A stretch of DNA of 64,000 nt, taken from assembly GCA_021904315.1 (NCBI GenBank), contig CM038912.1:22542949-22606948 (forward strand). Direction: 5' to 3'. Positions within the stretch are counted from its first letter, which is position 1, and each line of letters opens with the position of its first letter. Position numbers and translations under genes: made by a program. The notes under the pieces were generated by a model. It saw only the letters and a program-made list of their open reading frames with translations, was not told where the DNA came from and did no database searches. The stretch is from Sphagnum magellanicum (lineage: Eukaryota > Streptophyta > Sphagnopsida > Sphagnales > Sphagnaceae). Shown here piece by piece: positions 1 through 11,000 of this stretch.

Positions 1-971
1 TAACAGGAGAATGGCGACGATTCTCCATGTCTTTCCTCGCTCCGGTTTTCGAGAGCCGAGCTTTCGTTGCATCTGGCGGAGGTTTGTTGTGTTTGCGCGG
101 TGTTGTTGCTCAGAAAGACGACAGCATCAGCAGCACTGGTGGTTCAGAACCAGTTTCAGATGTTAAGTTTCTCCTCTGCAATCCTCTCACAAAGAGTTGG
201 AGACTTCTTCCCGATCCGCCTTGTGGAACCGACTGGGACTACTCTGTGAAAGTGCTTGCGTTTGACGAAGCGTCAAACAGCTTCAAGATAGTCTTGGCGA
301 ACGTCGTCGTCGATGTCTCGGAATGCTTCAACAGCAAAACAGAGATCTCGATCGAATGCGATGAAAGACGCGAGAAGCAATTGCTCGCACAGATCTACGA
401 CTCCGATACCGATGCTTGGACGACAGTTTCCGACACGATCTACGATGAAAGCATCTGCCAAGGAGTTGCAGTCGGCGGATCGATCCATTTCAAAGCTTAC
501 AGCACCTTCCACACATGGAATCAGCCTCGTCCGCGTCTGGTGATGGAAGGCGTCTCCATGGATCTGCAAACCAAGAGCTTCGCGAAATTTCCACTTCCTG
601 CAGCTTTCGATATTACGATGCTGTTCGAAGGGTTTCCTTCTGAATCCGTCGATGAAATGACGGTCATGGATTTTCAAGGATGCTTGTCGATTGCGGATCC
701 CGTGAATGCGCGTGTGCTGAAGATGAACGAGAAAGGGGCTTGGACACGGGCCATGAAATTGCCTTTCAAACAAAACAAGGACTGGAGGAAGATGTGTCTG
801 GGTAACGGGGACTTCCTCTTCTTCCCTTGTAAAGAGAATTTTGGACTCATTTGCTACAATGCCTCAAAGAAGAGTTGGATTCGGGTTGATGGAGCTAACA
901 TCAGAGAATCCAAGAAGGGATGGGTGTGGCAGAACTTCTCTCTTTTCCATCCCTCTTTGCATCAGGTCTAA
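1..971 (+). CDS. F-box/kelch-type protein, C-terminal part (5' end outside window)
   Basis: The reading frame is open from base 3 to the TAA at 969-971, giving 322 visible residues, and it continues off the left edge, so the Met at 27 need not be the start. The residues SGGGLLCLRG, then FLLCNPLTKSWRLLPDPP, and later repeats of a 'bland linker plus W' pattern (DAWTTV, GAWTRAM, KSWIRV) are typical of the beta-propeller (kelch/F-box-associated) half of plant F-box proteins. The F-box itself would lie upstream and is not seen. Such proteins are substrate receptors of SCF (Skp1-Cullin-F-box) ubiquitin ligases in the nucleus or cytosol. No intron is evident in the visible part. The subfamily cannot be set from this half, and the substrate is unknown. 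Confidence 0.8.
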   Translation, partial: TGEWRRFSMSFLAPVFESRAFVASGGGLLCLRGVVAQKDDSISSTGGSEPVSDVKFLLCNPLTKSWRLLPDPPCGTDWDYSVKVLAFDEASNSFKIVLANVVVDVSECFNSKTEISIECDERREKQLLAQIYDSDTDAWTTVSDTIYDESICQGVAVGGSIHFKAYSTFHTWNQPRPRLVMEGVSMDLQTKSFAKFPLPAAFDITMLFEGFPSESVDEMTVMDFQGCLSIADPVNARVLKMNEKGAWTRAMKLPFKQNKDWRKMCLGNGDFLFFPCKENFGLICYNASKKSWIRVDGANIRESKKGWVWQNFSLFHPSLHQV

Positions 972-1375
972 GAAGTTCCGGTGGCAAGCTCACCCACCAC
1001 AATCAACAAGGTTGTTTCAGGTACCTACAACACCCACAACAATTACCCTACTAATGCAGCTTCTTCGAAGCTTTCAAAACCCACTTGTGTATTTTTGTTC
1101 AAGGATGACGATGTGTGATGCATTCCTGCCTCACTTGCAGCATGTGTGGGACATGGGTGCACTTGCATAAAGATGGGTTTCTTCTGTGGTTTGCATTGTA
1201 CACCTAACTATGCACAAACACTTGGCTGTGAACAACATCCACAGGATTTTCTTTCTTACAATGCAGTACCCTGGACTTGGTGTTCTAGAACTCATGAATA
1301 GCGATCTTTGTGAATGGCACTCCTGCCACTGCATTAAGAGGGGTGTAGTTTTCCATATTGTTGAAATTTGCAGGT

Positions 1376-1570
1376 GATTGGTGCTTGGGTGGTTGTATGG
1401 AGGAAATTGGTTACAGGTGCTTGGTGGTTGTATGGAGGAAACATGTAGCGAATGGAGGTACAGTGACATAGAGAGAAATACAAAGTAGCAGGTGCTTTTT
1501 GGTGCTTGTTTGGAGTTTTGAACCTGTAGCAAATGGAGGTGACAGCTACAGTAGAAAAATACAAATGGAA
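1376..1570. repeat. Imperfect tandem duplications in F-box 3' region
   Basis: A unit around GGTGCTTGG..GGTTGTATGGAGGAA occurs at about 1380 and 1415. A second pair built on TGTAGC(G/A)AATGGAGGT followed by AAATACAAA lies at about 1445 and 1527. They are diverged. Confidence 0.6.
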
Positions 1571-2367
1571 GGTCCAAGTGATGCAGGCCAATCTGAAGGA
1601 CTAGAGACTGTGTTTTCCTGGCAACAACAATCCTCCAGGAAAATGTGAGCTGTCAGCTCAACTCTCAGTTCTAAGCAAGTGGTGGGTTGTGCTTGCTTTT
1701 TGGAATTGTCTGCTGCTGTTTGTTGTCAGGTTAGTATGTAAAGGACGGAGTCTGACTTATCTGACTTGAGGATTAAGCCGTAGAAGCAATGCAGCCCAAA
1801 TGTTCAATGTTGTTAGAGGAGAGTCCAAGGCTTACTTTCTTACAAGCTTGTGACGGACAGAGTTGGTGACAGAAATTGCAGGTTATGAATCTTTGCAATT
1901 TAAGTGTGTGTTGTCAATCAACCGGTTCAAATGATCACGGTTGTTAATAATAGGAGACTGTTGAGGTTACAGCTCTTTGACCATGTAGTTTGTAGGAGGA
2001 ATATTTTGTGCTAAATGCTTCTCTAGAGAGAGACTGAATGTTGTTATATCTGTATAGAGATGGACCTTGCAGATTTGATTTGGTTGCATTTTGAATACTT
2101 GACTATTGCCTTTTCTGCACCAAATGTCAGCTTCTGATTTTGCAGCAGATCACCAATATGCAAAGCGTTTAAAACCAACATAGAAAAATTTTGTTTGCCT
2201 AAAATCTAAAGGATACAATCTCATGGGAAAACATTGGGGAAAAGCAATTCTTCTGAGGATGTGTTGGGAGGTTTGTGAGCTTAGAAAATGCTTAGAATTT
2301 TGTACATTGTAATGAGAGCAGGTGGTAATAGCATAATCACAAAAGATCCACCACTCTTAAGACATGA

Positions 2368-2547
2368 ACAAACCCATGGGTTGAACTCTGAGAGCGGGAA
2401 GAAAGGCAAACTAAGAAGTGATAAAAGGGCACAAACACATGGGGTGGAACTTGAGAGCAGAAGAAATGCAAATTAACAAGTGATAAAAGGGAACAAACCC
2501 ATGGGGTTGAACTCGAGCAAAGTAGGCAAATAAAGAAGTGATGAAGG
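2368..2547. repeat. Three ~62-bp tandem repeats
   Basis: The motif ACAAAC(C/A)CATGGG recurs at 2368, 2431 and 2492 (spacings 63 and 61). Each copy is followed by an AAGTGAT(A/G)AA(A)GG tail. No coding potential is evident. Confidence 0.75.
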
Positions 2548-2594
2548 GTTCCTGTGTAGGATAGAACTATGCAAATATGACTTCATTTTACTAT

Positions 2595-2835
2595 GATCAG
2601 AAACTTGGTGAAGGAAAATGCTAAACAAAAGAAATATATGTTTGTTACACTCACTCCTTCGCAACTCTTCCTTGATTTAGCTTTGAAAAGGCAAGTTTAG
2701 TTAGGACATTTGATCAGAAACTTGACCAAAAAAAACGTTAAGTAAAAGAACTATATATTTGTTGTGCTCACTCCTTTGCAACCCTTCCTCGAATTAGTTT
2801 AGAAAAAGAAGCAAGCTCGCCTTTGACTAGGATGT
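2595..2835. repeat. ~117-bp tandem duplication
   Basis: GATCAGAAACTTG begins both units, at 2595 and 2712. Both contain CTCACTCCTT(C/T)GCAAC and similar flanks, with about 75-80% similarity by eye. Confidence 0.7.
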
Positions 2836-3255
2836 TAAATGCTTGATTGTAGCACTACTCCCTCTTTTTAGCTCCAAACCATAGCATTGACACGAGTGCA
2901 CACTGGGTGAAGAAGGTAAGGGACTTAGACTTGGGGAAAGCTTGAATGCTGAATTGAAATTTTGCAGACATTTTGGTTGGACGGTATTAATTAAAACCCA
3001 AAAGTTGAAAATAGTTTTTCACAAACACTCAATTTGCAGTGTTGTTGAATTTGATTGTCTGGCAAATGTTGTACACTGTTTGCTTCTTTTGCAACAAGTT
3101 CTATTCACCATTTTTACTCGCATGATAGTGAAGAAGAAGAAGAAGAGAAGAAGGTTCAAATTGGTCGTGCACGTCTGAAAAGCTTCACATATGAAAGGAA
3201 ACAAACTAAAATATCTGACTATATGTATTAAACAAACTAGCTAGTGATCATTCGC

Positions 3256-3327
3256 TCCGTAATAGTCTAGATGGTTAGGATACCCGGCTTTCACCCGGGC
3301 GACCCGGGTTCGAGTCCCGGTTACGGA
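3256..3327 (+). tRNA. tRNA-Glu (anticodon UUC), nuclear
   Basis: A 72-nt cloverleaf folds cleanly. The acceptor arm TCCGTAA (3256-3262) pairs perfectly with TTACGGA (3321-3327). The anticodon stem CCCGG/CCGGG encloses loop CTTTCAC, with anticodon TTC at 3290-3292. The B-box GGTTCGAGTCC lies at 3307-3317. A pol III terminator (TTTTT, 3330-3334) follows directly. There is no intron and no encoded CCA. It decodes GAA/GAG; plant tRNA-Glu(UUC) can also serve tetrapyrrole synthesis, but that is the plastid copy, and this one has nuclear features. Confidence 0.97.
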
Positions 3328-3511
3328 ACTTTTTGTTTTGTGTAACCAACTTTTTCTTTCTCTTTTGCACTTTTGGAACGCATTCCAACTCTATACAAGT
3401 AGGGCTAATTACACACACAAATGTGTACTACTTTAGGATCCCTACTAGCAGTCCTAAGTCACGGACATCTGACTTGTAAGAGTTCAACTTGGATTTTAGG
3501 TCTTGGACTTA

Positions 3512-3859
3512 GAGCATCTCCAGCAGTGCTCGGTATGTGATCTTGCATAGTAAAATTGGATGAAGAAAATCGAACATTTGCCGGTTTGGCTCAGGAAATT
3601 GGTTTTGCTCATCACGATTGCGCTGGTTGCTGTGGCTGGTAAAAGGCACCTGCAAAAAACAGTGTAATAAATATGATCTAACTTCTGCTCAGTTTTTCTG
3701 ATTGCTCCAGGTGGTTTGCTATTAGTAGTCCCCCCGCCCCAACCTATTTGCTGTCCCAGTTTCAGTTTTATTGGTGGCGTTGCAAAAGAGTACATAACTA
3801 AACTTGGATGTGAAAAACATTTTCAAATGGTCACATACTGAGCACTGCTGGAGATGATC
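3512..3859. mobile_element. MITE, PIF/Harbinger-type (348 bp)
   Basis: The terminal inverted repeats are about 29 bp with two mismatches: the left end GAGCATCTCCAGCAGTGCTC (from 3512) mirrors the right end, which is GATCATCTCCAGCAGTGCTC on the other strand (to 3859). A TTA target duplication flanks both sides (3509-3511 and 3860-3862). The element has no coding capacity and is non-autonomous. The 3-bp TTA duplication and the GAGCATCTCCA-type ends point to the PIF/Harbinger superfamily. The nearly perfect ends suggest a fairly young insertion. A related right end occurs at 52195-52265. Confidence 0.85.
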
Positions 3860-3862
3860 TTA

Positions 3863-5323
3863 AGTCCTCTCTTCCAAAAGAGAGAGGGTTTCAACCACTG
3901 TTGGGCGGTTCTTTCAGCAGCACCGGTTCTTTTCCGGTTATTAGACCAGTTATCTAGGTGTATAACCAGCGGTTCCCATTTTCCGAAACCCCCACACCCC
4001 CGGAACTGACCCAGCCAAAAATATTTTTGTGATACCCACCCTCAGAACCAAGTCAGCAGAAACTTGAAAAGTCCAAGAACTGGGAAAACCCCCCAGAAAG
4101 AATCACAATTGTTTATTGAAAACTGACGGTTCTTTAAGGGTTTTGAAAAAATACTCAAAACCAACGGTTCTTTGCTTTTGCTGTTTTTGAAGTAAGGGGA
4201 ACTGACCAGTTTTATAGAAACATTTTTTAGGAGAGAATTTCAACACATTTTGACATATCTTTGGTTTTGGCACAGTTTTTTCACCAGTCTTCTGGAGTTC
4301 AGACACTCCACATTTAAAAAATGAAAAAAAACAAAGCATTGTTCAGAACCGTTGAGAATATGCATAAGTGAAAACCAAACTTCTGAAGAGTATTTTGTGA
4401 TGCATACACACTACACATGTATTTGCGGCACCCATGAAAGAAGAACTAATAATCTCATCTCAAGCACCTAAAAAGTTTGTCGTTGAATGGGAATTTAATC
4501 CCCATTTAATCCTCATAATCCTCATAGAATTCACAACACAAGAATGGCATTGAATCAAATAAATGCTTCATTTGTTGGCAAACTCAAATGCAACAATCAA
4601 AATCAAATAAAACCGCTCAAGTGTTAACAAACTCAAATGCCACACAAATAATGTCAAATAAACCCTTGAATTTTGTAACAAATTCAAATGCCACAAAGAA
4701 CAAAGGTTTTGTCAATTTTGATGAATGATCTTAACAAGTGAAATATTTATGCCTGTGATGAGGATCAATTTCAATATAGTTCACAACAAAGACTATCTTC
4801 TGCAAAAGCATGCAAAATAATCCACAAGCAAGTGATACTAACCTGAGCCATGCAAATACAGCATTTAGATTTGAGGACAATTGTCGGTGACCAACTTTAA
4901 TGCTTCATATTGCAAAAAGTACAAGTGCTGCATAAATGTCCTCTTTTTTAGTTTTCTCTCAGGGTTTGTGTGGAAAACAAAAAAATCCAAGCAATACGAA
5001 CAATAAAATCAAACAAGGGTGGCATCTTTCATCGATTCAAACGTTAACCATTGTTAACCATCTCTACACTCTCCAAAGCTTTCACTCACCTAGTAAAGAG
5101 CTTCAATCACCAGTTCCTTAGAGCTTTTCCCTCAGGCTTGACATCTGCTTTTCTCCTGGTATTTTCATCTCCCTTCCATCGAGCAATCATCCATCCTCCT
5201 CCATATACACCAACCATCTTGTCAGCTGGACTCACAAAATATTCCAACCTTTCTGGCCTGGTGTTGTTGCTCCAATTCATGTAAATGAGAGACTGTAGCA
5301 GAGGTCATTATAGAGAGAGACAG
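3863..5323. other. Intergenic, no gene seen
   Basis: This is AT-leaning sequence between the MITE and the 3' end of the CGS gene. GGTTCTTT-type words recur at about 3900-4170 and may be an old transposon fragment, but I cannot delimit it. Bases 4552-4696 hold a ~50-bp tandem repeat. The last few hundred bases are likely CGS 3' UTR. Confidence 0.5.
4552..4696. repeat. ~50-bp tandem repeat, three copies
   Basis: The motif CAAA(C/T)TCAAATGC recurs at 4579, 4628 and 4679, each copy near a TCAAATAAA word. Confidence 0.6.
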
Positions 5324-8300
5324 CTACATGGCATCCAAGGACTGCATGATGTCATGAAATATGTCTTCAGAATCTTCAATCCCACAGCTGAACCGGACGA
5401 GATTGTCCTTAATGCCCAGCTTTGCTCTCTCCTCTGGTGTTTGATCCCTGTTACAGGCATACACATGACATCATTATTGCCACCAAGTCCATGTCTGCTA
5501 AAGTAGTCCCTTCAAAGTAAAATCAAAGCCTGGATCAGACAGGTCTATATTGTGCAAAAGACCCCAACAGATGACAAAACTCACCAGTAAGAGATAATTG
5601 TGGGTTGCTCCACCAGGCTTTCACAGCCACCAAGGGAAGGTGCAATGTAAGGGATTCTAAGCCCATCAATAAACCTGGAAGTGGTCTCCAGGTCTCCAAC
5701 AATCTGTGACATGGATTTCAGAGAGACAAGACAATATATGTCACTGGCAATCATTCCTGTTAAATAGGCCTAGCCTGTCTCATCTCATAAAAACCAACTC
5801 ACTGTTAGGAAAACCCTAAAGCACTGCCTGACATGGAAGATCAGCAGCAGATTGCAATATCCTATCTTTTCAATCAGATGGGAATGCTTCAAACCTCAGG
5901 CAGCAGTGAGTTACAGATTTAGATGCACACCTCAAAACTGACAACACCACCAAAGCCACTCATCTGGAGCTTGGCAATATTGTGCTCTGGATGACTCTCC
6001 AGGCCTGGATAATGTACACGTGCCACCTGCCACACTTCCACAACGACCTGTCAAGAGACATCATAGAACCCTGAATTCACCACTTGCAAATACAAAACTG
6101 GTGTGAATTGAGCTCTTGGAGACCAGAGTAATCCTAAACTCACACTATCTAGAATGCAAAAAATAGGAGATACAAAAGCAAGAAGCACATTCATGCTTCA
6201 AAGGCTGGAATGCAAAGTCAACCTTAGGGTGGGCCTCCAATGTTCGTGCAAGCTTGAGAGCAGTTGCATTCTGCTGCCTGACACGAATGCTAAGAGTCTT
6301 CAATCCTCGCAGAATAAGGTATGCGGCATTCTGCTCCAAGCCCGTATGCATGTCACTTCAGTAAGCACAGAACTTTTGTACACATAAGCTTTGTTCAGGA
6401 AGTGGCAACTTTGTGCCACCATATTTTATCCAGAACACACTACATCCCACTGGTCCCTGGTACTTTCTTTTCAGAAGTATGGAGTTTAGTCCTAGGTTCC
6501 AAAGCCAATAAGGGTAGATCAAGAAGATCAGGAGGTGGACACAGACCGGGTCAAGAACACCTCCCAAGATATTGTGCAGGGCTCTTACAGGAGTAAGGCA
6601 CTTCTTGGACCCACTGAGGCTGCCTGCCAAGACCTGTTTTTCCAACAGTCAAACATATCTATGAGATTCCAAAGAAAAAACCATGAGAACACTTTGAAGG
6701 GAACATAAAGATGGGTGCGGCTATAGACTTATGAGTGTTGCTCACAAAGTGTCAGACCATCACCTTCATCACAACTAGCAGTGAGAAGCAGTCATGTCTT
6801 GCAACTGACTTAGAAAAGATAGATTGACTGCATAAAACTAACTTAGAAATAGATTCTCTCACCCTTCAACCTATATGTCACAGCAATGCAGAAGCTCCAA
6901 ATGCTCTGCCCTGACAAAATTTCAGTCTCCAGAAAAGCATCATTAATCATGAAATCATTTTACTCAAAGTGGCACACAAAAATGTATCAAATAGAGTGGT
7001 ACTGTTTTAAGGCCTGTTCACTCACATCATTGTGACCAGCCAGGTATTTGGTTGCAGAGTTGAGAACAAGATCAGCCCCCAAGGCAAGTGCCTGCTGGTT
7101 CACAGGGGTTGCAAATGTCCCATCTATGCAAACCAGCACTCCGTGGGTATGGCATAGCTTTGAAACCAATTCCACATCAATACACCGCAAATAGGGATTG
7201 GTAGGTGACTCAGAGAAGAATAATGATACCTGGACCAGCAACAAACACATTTGAATTGTAAGCACTTGGAAAAGGTTAAAGTGCTACAGATAGACACCAT
7301 CCATGAGGACACAAGAGCACCTTTCAACATAGAATCCACAATACCACCTAACCAAGCAAGAGAATTTTAACCCAAAATCAAAATTTGGAGATATGGAATG
7401 GAAACCTCCATGCTAGTCTCCAGCACTGTGCAAAAGGAAAGAAGATAGGAGACCAACATTTTTTGTCTCTAGTGCATGCTGAAGAGCACTAATGTCTGCA
7501 GGGTCAATCACTGTTGTCTGCAAAACAGGAGAACCATCCATGAACTTATTGAACACACAAAATCATTAACTGTTCTTCAAGCTTAACTCAAGCATAAACC
7601 ATTCCTGTCCCAGAAAACTTTATCATATTTTTGACTCAGACAATGAAAAGTTTAATTCCTACTCAAAAGCCAGGAAAAGTTCAAGGAAGTACTGTGATGC
7701 CCATTTTTGGGAGGACTGTCTGAATAAATTGACGGGTCCTGCGATAACAATCTGTGGTGGTCACAATGTGACCACCTGCTGGAACCAGTGCAAGAAGCAT
7801 GGTGGTAGTCACACACATTCCTGATGCTGACAACAGTGTTGTCTCTGCACCTTCAAGGGCACTGCACCAGCAGACACATCCAGTGAGTCAACTGCTAACA
7901 CTAACATGATATGCTACAAACAGAGGTATACAGAAGTCCCTGATCAGAAGATGTGGCTCCAGGAGTCCATGCTCCTGTTCTGTAGAAGAGTCAGTCAAAA
8001 ATCCAGCAGATCCACCTAATATGCACTTTCTTTGGATTAGAGAATTGACAAATGGACCACACTGAAAGAGATATCAAGATTTTGAGTAAAGCACTTTGTT
8101 CAAGTCAGAAATACAGTTTCAATGTGCAGCCAACCTGATCTTCTCTTCAGCAGCATTTGTGGTTGGATTCCCATACCGGCCATACTCAAAGCTGGTGTGT
8201 GTTCCTTCCTGGCAAAGATGACCGTGAGAAAAACATTAGCAGCAATACTGTGAGATGAAGGAAGTCTCTTAGATCACATGCACGCAGATTGTTGACTCAC

Positions 8301-9984
8301 CCACACAGAAACTTCACCTAGAAATAGATGGCAACATTTTACCTACAGCTAAAACACAGGTATCCAGAATCACCCTCACTGGATTTTATAGCCTTATTTG
8401 CAACACCAGCTTAAAGGAATTACCTGAAAAGCAATCAATTCTGCTGTATCCTTAAAAAAATAGGTGGATGTCTGACAAATCGGAGTTATCAGGGCATCTC
8501 GTACATCTCGGCGTCCAGTTCTCTCACCTATGAACAAAGACAGCAAAGCACAAGCAGCACAAGTACAAACTGGTTTTATGAATTGTTCAGATGCACACAA
8601 TAAATTAAAATCCACTTACAAAGCAAAGCATGAGAACAATGGCATCCAACAAGATCCTCAATCACAATTCCATAAACAGACCCCCACAGTACAAGCAAAT
8701 TCAATTCCACAATTTGGAACATTGCAGAGGGGGATGACTGAGAAGCTGCATTGTACATTGTTTTGGAGCTGGAGTCTCCCTGACTATCATTGACAGCTAA
8801 AGATGACTACTGGACAACTTGGCAAGCAGGCCAGATTCAAGGAAACATTAGCTTCACACTGAATGGGCTCAGTCACATGATCATCCTGAATTTTACTTCT
8901 GAATATCATGCCAGAATAATTTTTTTAAAACATTCCAGCTGATATCTGGCTTCAGAATTCATCATCTGATATCATACCAGAGTATTTTTTTCTCAACACT
9001 CCAGCTGATATCTGGGTTCAGAATCCATCATCTGAGATCATACCAGAGTCATTTTTTCAACATTCCAGCTGACATCTGACTTCAGAATTTATCATCTGAA
9101 CAGACAATTCAGCTGCATAAATAACCCTAGTATACAGTATTAGGATCTTTCCTCAATGCCATAGAAAGAAGATGGCAGACCAAGCGAGTTGCATAATCTC
9201 AAATTCCACTGATCTAGACAGACACATCTCCTCGTTGCCAAGAACGTGTCCACTGTTCCTCTCTTCTATCATAGACAACACAAATGAGGAGTCCTTGGAA
9301 AGCATGGAAAACGATTCAAGACTATTTCTCTGGACTTTTTCTGGCAAACAAAACTAGCACGGCGGAAATTTGACTTCGGTACGACAGAGAGAGAAAGAGA
9401 GAAAACGCACCGCCATGGACCGCAAGCGTGCCTCTCGTCATCGGCTTCGATTTCTCCACAGGTAGAGAGCCGTTGTTACAAGAAGGGGTTGTTGTTGTTG
9501 CTGCGATGGCCTGTGACAGCAGCGTGGAGTCGATGACAAAAGTACTAGTGGCTGCTGCTCCTCCATCTGCCGCGTGTGCAGACGACCCTAACTGTTGCTG
9601 AGCTTCGAGAACAACTGCTGACTGCGGTAAGGTGGAGATAGCAGCATCCAAAGATGGACGATCCGTGGCCGAAGCCGCCACTACCTGTGCAACACCGATG
9701 TTGCTGCAATTACGACGTGCCTTGATACTCAACTGACGCACAATGTTGGGAGGGAGTCGAGGGATGCGGGGAGGACGCAAGAAACCATTTGATGACAAGT
9801 CAAAACCGGATGATCTCTTCCCGCCGCCACCAAAACCACCAGAAGATGGAGGAGCATTAGTCTTGGTGGAAGATGCTCCAGAAGCATCAGGCCTACAATC
9901 ATGGCATCCCCCTACTCCTAATCCTACTCCGGGCAGCATTGATGTCGCTGCTGCTCCTGCCTGCAGTATACAAACCGTGGCCAT
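5324..9984 (-). CDS. CGS1: Cystathionine gamma-synthase, plastid (complete, 11 exons)
   Basis: This PLP enzyme joins O-phosphohomoserine and cysteine to make cystathionine, the committed step to methionine in plastids. Coding exons on the minus strand: 9984-9411, 8527-8424, 8208-8135, 7861-7693, 7517-7458, 7229-7026, 6633-6547, 6330-6223, 6026-5931, 5703-5585, 5447-5324. All introns are GT-AG with matching phases. They total 1719 nt, 572 residues (Arabidopsis 563). The start ATGG is the first ATG after a 310-nt AUG-free leader. Residues 1-75 are Ala/Gly/Ser-rich (likely transit peptide), 90-100 are the MTO1 peptide [11 protein letters not shown], then follow [27 protein letters not shown] and [12 protein letters not shown]. 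Lys388 in SATK is the expected PLP-binding lysine. The C-terminus [10 protein letters not shown] matches the family. Intron 1 (8528-9410) carries a tandem repeat. No defect is seen. Confidence 0.97.
8904..9110. repeat. ~65-bp tandem repeat inside CGS intron 1
   Basis: CCAGCTGA(T/C)ATCTG recurs at 8935, 9001 and 9065 (spacings 66 and 64), each copy followed by TTCAGAAT.CATCATCTGA and an ATCATACCAGA word. There are about three units. It lies wholly in the intron. Confidence 0.8.
9685..9717 (-). promoter_or_regulatory. MTO1 nascent-peptide autoregulatory element in CGS exon 1
   Basis: The codons spell [11 protein letters not shown] (residues 90-100), preceded by VRQLSIKA, identical to the Arabidopsis MTO1 core (residues 77-87 there). 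In Arabidopsis, S-adenosylmethionine makes the ribosome stall just after this peptide, at Ser94, and the mRNA is then cut, giving feedback control of methionine synthesis. Here the next residues are VVAASATD, so the positions matching Arabidopsis Trp93 and Ser94 are Ala and Thr. That the same control works here is an inference. Confidence 0.85.
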
Positions 9985-10295
9985 TGCAGAAAAGATTTGT
10001 TGTTTTCTCCTGTGCTTTCTCTTTCTTCTCGCCAACTTCCGCCGGTTTTCCAACTAAAAACTTGCCGTTCTTCCGTCTTCTTCTTCAAATCGAAAGCAAC
10101 CACGGAGAGAAGAGCCGCAGTTTGTAAACTACCGCAACAGGAACAAAACTCCAAACCCTCGCAGCGACGTCAGTGGCGCCCGTGCAATATCCTCCGGCAA
10201 ACTGCAACAGTCACAAAGCTCCTCGCGCGCAGGTAGGCAGGAAGCAGGCGCTCTCTGCAAACACGCCCACCGGTGAGCGCCGCTCTCGGTGATCA
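9985..10295 (-). promoter_or_regulatory. AUG-free 5' leader/proximal promoter of CGS
   Basis: No ATG occurs on the minus strand in any frame for about 310 bases upstream of the CGS start, although several would be expected by chance. This fits a long leader scanned without upstream ORFs. A bZIP-type TGACGTC word lies at 10166-10172 (-). The transcription start is unknown, and no clear TATA box is visible. Confidence 0.5.
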
Positions 10296-10296
10296 C

Positions 10297-11000
10297 ATTA
10301 TCGTGCAAAAACTATCCCTTCGTGGATGATAAACGTCGTCAGGGATGCTGATGATGATGATGATGATGAGGCGACGGGCCGCCCCTGGCGGTGAACAGAT
10401 TATCCTGCCTAAACTCTCCCTTTATGGATGATAAATGTCGTCAGGGATGCTGATGATGATGATGATGATGAGGCGACGGGCCGCCCCTGGCAGTGAACGG
10501 ATTATCGTGCCGAAACTCTCCCTTTATGGATGATAAATGTTGTTAACGAGGATGATGGTACGACGAAGAAGATGCGAGCGTCGACGCGGTCATCAGATTA
10601 TCGTTCAAAAACTCTCCCTTTCTGGATGATAAATGTCGTCAACCAGGATGGATGATACTTCGGAAGATGATGAAGAGGCGAGCGCCCCTCAGATTGATTA
10701 TCGTGTAAAAACTCTTCCTTTATGGATGATAAATGTCGTCAAGGATGATGGATGATACTTCTGAAGACGATGAAGATGAAGAAGCAACCGCGAGTCCCAC
10801 TGAAGTTTGATCAGATTATTATGCCAAAACTCTTCTTTTATGGATGATAAAAGTCGACACGGATGGTTGCACTTTTGAAGATGAAGAAAATGATGAGGGG
10901 GGGGGGGGGGCAAGGGACGCTCACGGTGCTCAGATTTATCGGGCAAAACTCTCTTTTTATGGATGATTAATGTCGTCAAGGATGATCTTTCTGAAGGCCA
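10297..11000. repeat. Seven ~100-bp tandem repeats upstream of CGS
   Basis: The word ATTATC(G) begins units at 10297, 10399, 10501, 10597, 10697, 10815 and 10934 (spacings 102, 102, 96, 100, 118, 119). Each unit carries an AAACTCTCCCTTTATGGATG-like core followed by ATAAATGTCGTC. The first two units are nearly identical over GATGATGATGATGAGGCGAC and the GC-rich stretch after it; later units are more diverged. The array sits 300-1000 bp upstream of the CGS start, so it could be a repeated cis-element or a neutral minisatellite. Confidence 0.85.

Larger units (their letters stand above)
972..3255. other. Intergenic stretch and probable F-box 3' UTR
   Basis: No further coding sequence is recognisable between the F-box stop and the tRNA gene. 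The first few hundred bases are probably 3' UTR. The rest is moderately AT-rich and holds three sets of small tandem duplications, listed separately. Confidence 0.6.

Noticed and set aside
9985-10053. In-frame N-terminal extension of CGS from a TTG codon at 10053
   Set aside because: The extension has no ATG, its Lys/Arg-rich sequence is unlike a transit peptide, and the ATG at 9984 has a good context (GCAATGG).
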